Assembly: GCA_945957335.1 (NCBI GenBank) | Contig: CAMFLJ010000257.1 | Coordinates: 1 to 5,604, forward strand | DNA length: 5,604 nucleotides | Direction: 5' to 3' | Source of the DNA: an uncultured Actinomycetes bacterium | GTDB taxonomy: Bacteria; Actinomycetota; Acidimicrobiia; Acidimicrobiales; Acidimicrobilacustridaceae | Shown here: one piece after another, positions 1 to 5,169 of the stretch | How the letters are laid out: each line of letters opens with the position of its first letter | Position numbering within the stretch: position 1 is the first letter of the stretch | Notes under the pieces: model-generated | Database searches by the model: none | Told to the model about the DNA's origin: nothing | The model's input: the letters and a program-made list of their open reading frames with translations, nothing else | Translations under genes and position numbers: made by a program

Positions 1-837
1 GACGTCGATCTCGATGGTGGCCACGTGCTGCGAGGGCCCGATGAGCACGGGCTCCCCGTCGAGGTCGTCGTCGGGCGGGAGCACGACCTCGGCCGAGCCG
101 CCGGGCATCACGACCTGCACCTCGCGGCCGACCAGGCCCCAGGTGTGGGCCAGGTGGGCCGCCGCGGTGGCGCCGGTGCCGCAGGCCTCGGTGACCCCGG
201 CGCCGCGCTCCCACACCAGCAGGTCGAGGGTGTCGGGGTCGCTCGCCGGGGCGATGAACTCGACGTTCACGCCGGCGGGGAACTGCTGCTCGATCCAGCT
301 GCCGGTTCCCACGAGGTCGACGCCGTGGAGGTCGGGCACGAGCACCACCAGGTGGGGGTTGCCCATGTCGGCGGTGGCGTGGCGGGCGTCGGCCAGGCGC
401 TCGGACACGGCGACGGGCACCTCGGGCCCCTCACCGACCGGGCCCATCGTGACGTGCACCTGGGCCAGGCGGTGGTCGGCGTCGTCGTGCACCACGAGCT
501 CGCGCAGGCCTCCGTCGGTGGCCACGAGGTAGGTGGCCTCGTGGTCGTCACGGGCGCGGGCCAGGGCCTGGCCCAGGCAGCGGATGCCGTTGCCGCTCAT
601 CTCGGCCCGGCCTCCGTCGGCGTTCCAGAGGTGCATCACCAGATCGATCGGCCGGCCGTCGGGCGCGGTCTGGCCGGGCGCGGGACGGGCCCCGACGATG
701 AAGCCGTCGGCGCCGAGGCCCCGGCGGCGATCGCACAGGGCGCGGGCGATGGTGGCGTCGCCGTGGATCGGGCCGTTGACCTCCTCGAGGGCGACGAGGA
801 AGTCGTTGCCGAGGCCGTGGTGCTTGGTGAGCTGCAT
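1..837 (-). CDS. dapF: Diaminopimelate epimerase DapF (C-terminus cut by window edge)
   Basis: DapF interconverts LL- and meso-diaminopimelate in the cytoplasm, by a cofactor-independent two-base mechanism; the product feeds peptidoglycan and lysine synthesis. The visible 279 residues run without a stop to base 1. Families are about 275-290 residues, so only a few C-terminal residues should be missing. The start is ATG at 837-835, giving the typical opening MQLTKHHGLGNDF with substrate-binding Asn11. Other family motifs are WNADGG (71-76), GNGIRC (82-87), GNPH (159-162), GVNVEF (189-194), WERGAG (209-214, substrate-contacting Glu-Arg) and ACGTGAT (218-224, catalytic Cys219). The oddity is Ser81 (codon AGC, 597-595) immediately before GNG, where the first catalytic cysteine normally sits. 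The gene is 30 bases downstream of miaA and is probably co-transcribed. Only a weak Shine-Dalgarno (TGGA) precedes the ATG. Family identity is secure; epimerase activity is less so because of Ser81. Confidence 0.95.
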   Translation of the reverse strand, partial: MQLTKHHGLGNDFLVALEEVNGPIHGDATIARALCDRRRGLGADGFIVGARPAPGQTAPDGRPIDLVMHLWNADGGRAEMSGNGIRCLGQALARARDDHEATYLVATDGGLRELVVHDDADHRLAQVHVTMGPVGEGPEVPVAVSERLADARHATADMGNPHLVVLVPDLHGVDLVGTGSWIEQQFPAGVNVEFIAPASDPDTLDLLVWERGAGVTEACGTGATAAAHLAHTWGLVGREVQVVMPGGSAEVVLPPDDDLDGEPVLIGPSQHVATIEIDV

Positions 838-867
838 GGTGTCCAGTCTGGGGCCGGGCGGCCGGGA

Positions 868-1812
868 TCAGTCTCCCAGGATGCCGTCGAGGCGGGCGAG
901 CGCGTTGGGGTCGGCGCCGCCACCGGCCGGGGCGGTGGGGAGCCACTCGACCCTGGGGTCGCGGCCCCACCAGCGCTGCTGGCGGCGGGCGAAGCGGCGG
1001 GTTCGGCGCACGGCGTGGTCGAGCGACTCGTCGAGGGGCGTGCCGTGCTCGAGGTGGTCGAGCAGCTCGGCGTAGCCGAGGGCCTGGCGGGCGGTGCGCG
1101 AGAGGCCGTCCGGCCGGGCCAGCAGGGCCTCGACCTCGGCGAGGAAGCCGGCCTCCATCTGGGCCCGGTACCGCTCCTCGATCCGTTCGTCGAGCAACGG
1201 TCGCTCGATGGCGAGCGCCACCACCGGGAACGGCAGCGGCGGGTGCGACTCCAGCCCGGGACCGTAGGACGAGAACGGACGGCCACTGCCGACGGTGACC
1301 TCGAGGGCCCGCACCACCCGGCGCCGGTTGGTGGGCTCCATCCGCCCCGCCGCCACGGGATCGAGGTCATGCAACCGGGCGAACAGCGCAGCGGTGTCGG
1401 GCTCGGCGTCGAGCTCGTCCCTCACGTCCGGGTACTGCCCGGGGATGTCGAGCCCGTCGACCACGGCCTGCAGGTAGAGGCCCGTGCCGCCGACGAGCAC
1501 CGCCCGGCGGCCTCGTGCCTCGATCTGCTCCAGCACGACCAGGCAGTCGCGCTGGAAGCGGGCGACGGTGTAGTCGTCATGGGGGTCGCACAGGTCGAGG
1601 AGGTGGTGGGGCACCTCGGCCTGCTCGGCGGTGGTGGGCGTGGCCGTGCCGATGTCCATCCCCCGGTAGACCTGCATCGAGTCGACGGTGACGAGCTCGA
1701 CGTCGTGATGGCGGCGGGCCAGCTCGAGGGCCACCGCGGACTTGCCCGACGCGGTCGGGCCGACGATCGCCAGGTGGCGCCCGTCGGGCCGGAACGCCGG
1801 CGCCGGGCTCAC
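868..1812 (-). CDS. miaA: tRNA dimethylallyltransferase MiaA
   Basis: MiaA transfers the dimethylallyl group of DMAPP to N6 of adenosine 37 in tRNAs reading codons that begin with U, making i6A37, the substrate of MiaB. The 314-residue product has the family's usual length. Visible motifs: P-loop GPTASGKS (18-25), DSMQVYRGMDIGTAT (44-58) with the conserved catalytic Asp44, the VGGTGLYLQAVVDGL segment in the middle, RQALGYAEL, and the basic C-terminal RRFARRQQRWWGRDPRVEWL tRNA-binding region. I chose the GTG at 1812-1810 because it puts the P-loop at residue 18 and forms a GTGA overlap with the miaB stop (1809-1811). The bases before it (CGCCGCCGG) contain no Shine-Dalgarno, so translation probably depends on ribosomes finishing miaB. 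The same frame stays open far upstream inside miaB, but that part encodes no recognisable protein. Confidence 0.96.
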   Translation of the reverse strand: MSPAPAFRPDGRHLAIVGPTASGKSAVALELARRHHDVELVTVDSMQVYRGMDIGTATPTTAEQAEVPHHLLDLCDPHDDYTVARFQRDCLVVLEQIEARGRRAVLVGGTGLYLQAVVDGLDIPGQYPDVRDELDAEPDTAALFARLHDLDPVAAGRMEPTNRRRVVRALEVTVGSGRPFSSYGPGLESHPPLPFPVVALAIERPLLDERIEERYRAQMEAGFLAEVEALLARPDGLSRTARQALGYAELLDHLEHGTPLDESLDHAVRRTRRFARRQQRWWGRDPRVEWLPTAPAGGGADPNALARLDGILGD

Positions 1813-3287
1813 CCGGCGGCGACGGGGATGCGGGTGCGGTGCCTCGGCGTCGCCAGCACCTCGACCAGCTCGCCCCGGAGGAAGTGGGGGCCGGCGTCGA
1901 GCACCCGCGTGGTGGCCAGCGTGCCCGCCCGCAGGGGCCGGTCGGAGGCGAAGTGCACGAGCTTGTTCTGGGTGGTGCGGCCGGTGAGCACCGAGGCGTC
2001 GCGCTTCGACGGCCCTTCCACCACGACCTCCTCGATGCGACCGATGCGCTCGCGGTGCTTGGCCAGCGCCGAGCGCTCGACCACCACGCGGAGGCGCTCG
2101 AACCGCTCCCCCACCACCGCCGAGTCGACGGCCCGGCCGGGTTCGGCCTCGAGCGCCACTGCGGCCTCGGTGCCCTCGCGGGGCGAGAAGATGAAGGTGT
2201 AGGCGGAGTCGTACTCGGCGGCGGCGACGACCTCGAGGGTGGCCTCGAAGTCGGCGTCGGTCTCCCCCGGGAAGCCGACGATGATGTCGGTGGTGACGGC
2301 GAGGTCGGGGATGCCGGCCCGGGCGGCGACGAGCTTCTCCAGGTAGCGCTCGGCCGTGTAGCCACGGTGCATCGCGGCCAGGGTGGCGTCGCTCCCCGCC
2401 TGCAGGGGCAGGTGCAGGTGGTTGCACACCGCCGGGTGGTCGGCCATGGCGGCGATGGTCTCGGGCCGCAGGTCCTTGGGGTGGGGGCTGGTGTAGCGCA
2501 CCCGGTGAATGCCCTCGACCGAGGCGACCGCGCCGAGCAGGTCGGCGAAGAGGGGCCGAGCCCGACGGGCCGGGTCGGCCGCCCACACCGCGCCGGCGGT
2601 GGCGGCGTCGAGGGGCGAGGCGGCGTCGGTGCGCAGCGACGTGGTGAGGTCGCGCCCGTAGGAGTTCACGTTCTGGCCGAGGAGGGTGACCTCGATGACC
2701 CCGTCGGCGGCCAGGCGCTCGACCTCGGCCACCAGCTCGCCGAAGGGGCGGCTGATCTCCTTGCCCCGCACGGCCGGGACGATGCAGTAGGCGCAGGTGT
2801 TGTCGCAGCCGACCTGGATGGTGAGCCACGCCGAGAAGTCGACCTCGCGCTTGACCGCGAGCGCCGACGGGAACGACTCGGCGTCGTCGAGGGCCTCGTC
2901 CCAGATCTCGATCACCGGGCGGCCGCCGTCACGGGCGGCGTGGAGCAGCTCGACGGCACGGTGCACGTTGTGGGTGCCGACGACCACGTCGACGTGGCCG
3001 GCCCGCTGCTGGATGAGGTCGCGGTCCTTCTGGGCCAGGCAGCCCGACACGATGATCTCGAGGCCGGGGCGGGCGTCCTTCTTCGACTTCAGGTGCCCGA
3101 GCTTGCCGTAGAGCTTGTTGTCGGCGTTCTCCCGGATGCAGCAGGTGTTGAGCACCACGACGTCCGCGTCGTCCTCGGACGCGGCCGGCACCAGGCCGTC
3201 GGCCTCGAGCAGGCCGGCGAGGCGCTCGGAGTCGTGCTCGTTCATCTGGCACCCGTAGGTGCGGATGGCGTAGGTCCGGGCGCTCAC
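1809..3287 (-). CDS. miaB: tRNA-2-methylthio-N6-dimethylallyladenosine synthase MiaB
   Basis: MiaB is a radical-SAM methylthiotransferase that converts i6A37 to ms2i6A37 in tRNA using two iron-sulfur clusters. The 492-residue protein shows the full architecture. The N-terminal UPF0004 domain has cluster cysteines Cys13 (TYGCQMN), Cys49 (LNTCCIREN) and Cys83 (SGCLAQKD). The radical-SAM CxxxCxxC motif is Cys161/Cys165/Cys168 (GCDNTCAYCIVP), followed by GQNVNSYGRD, TSPHPKD, HLPLQAGSD and DIIVGFPGET. A C-terminal TRAM domain spans about 415-477. Residues about 214-243 are an Ala/Arg-rich insertion relative to the E. coli protein as I remember it. The start is GTG at 3287-3285, preceded by AGGA nine bases upstream; the same bases overlap a TAGGAT -10-like hexamer. 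It sits directly upstream of miaA, with overlapping stop and start, in line with its acting on MiaA's product. An adjacent cysteine, Cys50, is common in the family. Confidence 0.97.
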   Translation of the reverse strand: MSARTYAIRTYGCQMNEHDSERLAGLLEADGLVPAASEDDADVVVLNTCCIRENADNKLYGKLGHLKSKKDARPGLEIIVSGCLAQKDRDLIQQRAGHVDVVVGTHNVHRAVELLHAARDGGRPVIEIWDEALDDAESFPSALAVKREVDFSAWLTIQVGCDNTCAYCIVPAVRGKEISRPFGELVAEVERLAADGVIEVTLLGQNVNSYGRDLTTSLRTDAASPLDAATAGAVWAADPARRARPLFADLLGAVASVEGIHRVRYTSPHPKDLRPETIAAMADHPAVCNHLHLPLQAGSDATLAAMHRGYTAERYLEKLVAARAGIPDLAVTTDIIVGFPGETDADFEATLEVVAAAEYDSAYTFIFSPREGTEAAVALEAEPGRAVDSAVVGERFERLRVVVERSALAKHRERIGRIEEVVVEGPSKRDASVLTGRTTQNKLVHFASDRPLRAGTLATTRVLDAGPHFLRGELVEVLATPRHRTRIPVAAG

Positions 3288-3301
3288 GGCCCGGAATCCT
3301 A
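3288..3301 (-). promoter_or_regulatory. Possible miaB promoter -10 and ribosome binding site
   Basis: On the minus strand TAGGAT (3301-3296) fits the TANNNT -10 pattern and ends eight bases before the miaB GTG, which would put a transcription start at or next to the start codon. The same bases contain AGGA (3300-3297), nine bases from the GTG, a plausible Shine-Dalgarno if transcription starts further upstream. I see no good -35 hexamer, so the sequence does not decide between a leaderless and a leadered message. Confidence 0.35.
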
Positions 3302-3353
3302 CCGGGAGGGCTCCGGCGGCCCCGCAGGCGGGGACGGTGTGCCCGGACGCGAG

Positions 3354-3387
3354 CGGTCCCGGGGCCTGGCCGGAGGCCCCGGGACCG
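3354..3387 (-). terminator. Perfect 14-bp GC hairpin after recA
   Basis: Left arm CGGTCCCGGGGCCT (3354-3367) and right arm AGGCCCCGGGACCG (3374-3387) are perfect complements around the six-base loop GGCCGG. It begins 28 bases after the recA stop codon and ends before the miaB upstream region, as expected for an intrinsic terminator. No T-run follows on the minus strand (next bases CTCGCG), so it would be of the tail-less type often reported in high-GC actinobacteria. It may let through some transcription into miaB. Confidence 0.75.
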
Positions 3388-3415
3388 TCGCACTGCGTGG
3401 ACTGCCGGACGAGGA

Positions 3416-4480
3416 TCAGTCGTCGAGGGAGATGGGCACGTCGTGCTCGGCGGTGAAGCCGTCCTCGGTGAGGTCGAGCTCGCCGGCCTCGTCGTCGACG
3501 CCGATGCCCATGGCGGTGCGGATGCGCTCGGACACCTCGACCATGATCTCGGGGTTGTCGGTGAGGAACTGCTTGGCGTTCTCACGACCCTGGCCGAGCT
3601 GCTCGCCCTCGTAGGTGTACCAAGCACCCGACTTCTTGACGAAGCCGAGGTCGACGCCGATGTCGAGCAGCGAGCCCTCGCGGCTGATGCCACGGCCGTA
3701 CATGATGTCGAACTCGCACTGCTTGAAGGGCGGGGCCACCTTGTTCTTGACGACCTTCACCCGGGTGCGGTTGCCGACCACCTCGACGCCGTCCTTGATG
3801 GCCTCGATCCGGCGGATGTCGAGGCGGACCGACGAGTAGAACTTCAGCGCCCGGCCGCCCGGCGTGGTCTCGGGCGAGCCGAACATCACGCCGATCTTCT
3901 CGCGCAGCTGGTTGATGAAGATGCAGATGGTGTTCGACTTGTTGAGGTTGGCCGTGAGCTTGCGCAGGGCCTGGCTCATGAGGCGGGCCTGGAGGCCGAC
4001 GTGGCTGTCGCCCATCTCGCCCTCGATCTCGGCGCGGGGCGTGAGCGCCGCCACCGAGTCGATGACGACGACGTCGAGGGCGCCCGAGCGCACGAGCATG
4101 TCGGCGATCTCGAGGGCCTGCTCGCCCGTGTCGGGCTGGGAGATGAGCAGCTCGTCGATGTCGACGCCGATGTTCTTGGCGTAGACCGGGTCCATGGCGT
4201 GCTCGGCGTCGATGTAGGCGCAGATGCCGCCGTTGCGCTGGGCCTCGGCCACCACGTGCATGGCGAGGGTGGACTTGCCCGAGGACTCGGGGCCGTAGAT
4301 CTCGACCACGCGGCCGCGGGGCAGGCCGCCGACGCCGAGGGCCAGGTCGATGGCGAGGGCGCCCGTGGAGATCGTCTCGATCCCCATCGTGGTCTTCTCG
4401 CCCATCTTCATGACCGAGCCCTTGCCGAACTGCTTCTCGATCTGCCCGAGGGCCATGTCGAGTGCCTTGTCTCGCTCCAC
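3416..4480 (-). CDS. recA: Recombinase RecA
   Basis: RecA forms ATP-dependent filaments on single-stranded DNA, drives homologous strand exchange and stimulates LexA self-cleavage. The 354-residue product matches the usual length (about 345-355). Visible motifs: N-terminal helix (ALDMALGQIEKQFGKGSVMKMG), Walker A GPESSGKST (63-71), catalytic Glu in IDAEHAMDP (Glu93), Walker B VVVIDSVAAL (137-146), L1 loop EIEGEMGDSHVG (151-162) and FINQLREKIGVMFGSPETTPGGRALKFY covering L2. The acidic C-terminal tail (DDEAGELDLTEDG) is normal for autoregulation. There is no intein. The start is GTG at 4480-4478 with AAAGGAG five bases upstream. The frame stays open upstream to 4639, but that extension crosses the promoter region and is not RecA-like. 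The upstream region has LexA-type boxes and a PafBC-type promoter. recX does not follow; a strong hairpin does. Confidence 0.99.
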   Translation of the reverse strand: MERDKALDMALGQIEKQFGKGSVMKMGEKTTMGIETISTGALAIDLALGVGGLPRGRVVEIYGPESSGKSTLAMHVVAEAQRNGGICAYIDAEHAMDPVYAKNIGVDIDELLISQPDTGEQALEIADMLVRSGALDVVVIDSVAALTPRAEIEGEMGDSHVGLQARLMSQALRKLTANLNKSNTICIFINQLREKIGVMFGSPETTPGGRALKFYSSVRLDIRRIEAIKDGVEVVGNRTRVKVVKNKVAPPFKQCEFDIMYGRGISREGSLLDIGVDLGFVKKSGAWYTYEGEQLGQGRENAKQFLTDNPEIMVEVSERIRTAMGIGVDDEAGELDLTEDGFTAEHDVPISLDD

Positions 4481-4485
4481 CGTGT

Positions 4486-4501
4486 CTCCTTTGTTCCTTT
4501 T
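4486..4501 (-). promoter_or_regulatory. recA ribosome binding site with duplicated AAAGGA
   Basis: AAAGGAG (4492-4486) ends five bases before the GTG start at 4480 and decides that start over the longer open frame. A second AAAGGA (4500-4495) lies eight bases further upstream. The stretch is strikingly A-rich for this genome, which should keep the translation start unstructured and favour strong expression. Confidence 0.8.
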
Positions 4502-4548
4502 GGTCTCTGTCGAGGAGGCCGGAGCGGTGTGCACCGGCGATGGTGTCG

Positions 4549-4570
4549 ACCCTACGAAGGGGGTGTGACA
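4549..4570 (-). promoter_or_regulatory. PafBC/RecA-NDp-type recA promoter, proximal
   Basis: The minus strand reads TGTCA (4570-4566), 11 bases, then TAGGGT (4554-4549). This is exactly the TGTCR-N11-TANNNT core of the LexA-independent damage promoter described for mycobacterial recA, where the heterodimeric WYL-domain activator PafBC acts. The flanking GTG of the longer consensus (TTGTCRGTG) is CAC here, and the first T is C. Transcription would start near 4542, giving an untranslated leader of about 60 bases. Pattern and spacing are seen; use by PafBC is inferred. Confidence 0.6.
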
Positions 4571-4609
4571 GTGGCCCTCGAGCGACCTCGGCCCCTGCGG
4601 AATTCCACG

Positions 4610-4639
4610 ACTGTAACTTCGAACCGCTGTTCGATGCAA
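4610..4639 (-). promoter_or_regulatory. Distal recA promoter overlapping a LexA box
   Basis: On the minus strand a weak -35, TTGCAT (4639-4634), is followed after 18 bases by TACAGT (4615-4610), which fits TANNNT. LexA box 1 (4619-4634) fills the spacer, the classical arrangement for repression by blocking RNA polymerase. Transcription would begin near 4603, leaving a leader of about 120 bases. Confidence 0.5.
4619..4634. promoter_or_regulatory. LexA (SOS) box 1, canonical 4-base spacer
   Basis: TCGAAC-CGCT-GTTCGA is a perfect palindrome with the GAAC-N4-GTTC core of the Gram-positive and actinobacterial SOS box. It lies about 140 bases upstream of the recA start, inside the spacer of a candidate promoter. 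Autoregulated recA is the standard SOS target. Confidence 0.88.
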
Positions 4640-4649
4640 GCATCGAACA
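4628..4649. repeat. 22-base palindrome bridging the two SOS boxes
   Basis: Arms TGTTCGATGC (4628-4637) and GCATCGAACA (4640-4649) are perfect complements around AA. The palindrome is made of the right half of box 1 and the left half of box 2, so four alternating half-sites form three overlapping inverted repeats. Confidence 0.85.
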
Positions 4650-4657
4650 CTGTTCGA
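4643..4657. promoter_or_regulatory. SOS-like box 2 with 3-base spacer
   Basis: TCGAAC-ACT-GTTCGA has the same half-sites as box 1, but the spacer is one base short. Its first half-site starts 24 bases after the corresponding half-site of box 1, a little over two helical turns. It is on the msrB side of the recA -35. It may be a weak or cooperative LexA site, or a decayed copy of box 1. Confidence 0.6.
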
Positions 4658-4676
4658 ATGAGCACCCGGACCGCCG

Positions 4677-4714
4677 GGCTCCCGGGGCCCGCCGGTAGCC
4701 TCGCCCCGGGAGCC
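4677..4714. repeat. 12-bp inverted repeat upstream of msrB
   Basis: GGCTCCCGGGGC (4677-4688) and GCCCCGGGAGCC (4703-4714) pair perfectly around a 14-base loop that contains TAGCCT (4696-4701), a TANNNT match. It ends 35 bases before the msrB ATG. It could be a regulator's operator, a hairpin in a longer msrB leader, or a barrier to transcription between the divergent genes. The sequence does not decide. Confidence 0.6.
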
Positions 4715-4738
4715 GATCCCCCCACCGGAGCGACCCTC

Positions 4739-4743
4739 AGGAG
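4739..4743 (+). promoter_or_regulatory. msrB ribosome binding site
   Basis: AGGAG lies six bases before the ATG at 4750. The good match and spacing fix the msrB start. Confidence 0.85.
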
Positions 4744-4749
4744 CCTGCG

Positions 4750-5169
4750 ATGACCGACCTTCCCACCGATCCGGCCGAGCGCGAAGCCTTCCTCCGCGAG
4801 CGCCTCACCCCCCTCCAGTTCGAGGTCACCCAGCACGGCGGCACCGAGCGCGCCTTCACCGGCACCTACTGGGACACCCACGACGACGGCATGTACCGCT
4901 GCATCGTGTGCGACACGGCGCTGTTCTCGTCGGACACCAAGTACGAGTCCGGCTCGGGCTGGCCCAGCTTCTGGACCGCGATCGACGAGGGTGCCGTCGA
5001 GACCCGCACCGACTCCAGCCACGGCATGGTCCGCACCGAGGCGCTGTGCGCCAACTGCGGCGCCCACCTCGGCCACGTCTTCGACGACGGCCCCCAGCCC
5101 ACCGGGCTGCGGTTCTGCATGAACTCGGCCTCGCTGCGCCTCGACACCGAGGCCCCCTCCGAGCCCTGA
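4750..5169 (+). CDS. msrB: Peptide-methionine (R)-S-oxide reductase MsrB
   Basis: MsrB reduces the R epimer of methionine sulfoxide in oxidised proteins. The 139-residue single-domain protein has the normal length for a free-standing cytoplasmic MsrB, with no signal peptide. The structural zinc site is Cys51/Cys54 (CIVC) and Cys100/Cys103 (CANC). The catalytic Cys123 lies in RFCMNSASL, and GHVFDDGP (108-115) and SGSGWPSF (67-74) are family motifs. Many MsrBs have a resolving cysteine in the SGCGWPSF version of the latter; here it is Ser69. Recycling therefore probably uses another route, as in the cysteine-lacking MsrB subgroup. The start is ATG at 4750 with AGGAG six bases upstream. It is transcribed away from recA across a shared 269-base regulatory region and converges on cinA/pncC. 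In relatives this spot between cinA and recA is usually taken by leftward genes, so msrB looks like a lineage-specific insertion. Confidence 0.97.
   Translation: MTDLPTDPAEREAFLRERLTPLQFEVTQHGGTERAFTGTYWDTHDDGMYRCIVCDTALFSSDTKYESGSGWPSFWTAIDEGAVETRTDSSHGMVRTEALCANCGAHLGHVFDDGPQPTGLRFCMNSASLRLDTEAPSEP

Noticed and set aside
580..582. Cys87 of DapF (GNGIRC) as a direct replacement for the missing catalytic cysteine
   Set aside because: H. influenzae and E. coli DapF already have a cysteine at this position in addition to the catalytic one, so its presence is normal. It remains only a possibility within the Ser81 finding.
25..2202. A 725-codon open frame on the plus strand across dapF, miaA and part of miaB
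   Set aside because: It is antisense to three clear genes, its translation is Gly/Val/Glu-rich with no family motif, and such frames arise from GC-biased third positions on the other strand.
868..2829. A 653-codon minus-strand frame suggesting a long fusion ending in MiaA
   Set aside because: Everything upstream of 1812 overlaps miaB out of frame and is Arg/Pro-rich without domains. The GTG at 1812 gives a normal-length MiaA.
1839..3614. Plus-strand open frame opposite miaB and the end of recA
   Set aside because: It is a shadow of the opposite strand: low-complexity translation, no motif, and it crosses the terminator hairpin.
4481..4639. Upstream extension of the recA frame to an ATG at 4639
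   Set aside because: The extra residues do not resemble RecA, the region holds the promoter and LexA box, and the GTG at 4480 has a strong ribosome binding site.
4696..4701. TAGCCT as a confident msrB -10
   Set aside because: No -35 is visible at the right distance, and TANNNT alone is too weak to call a promoter; it is mentioned only as part of the inverted repeat.
3443..4753. Plus-strand open frame opposite recA
   Set aside because: Asp/Val/Leu/Gly-rich antisense translation of recA codons; it runs through the recA promoter into the msrB start.
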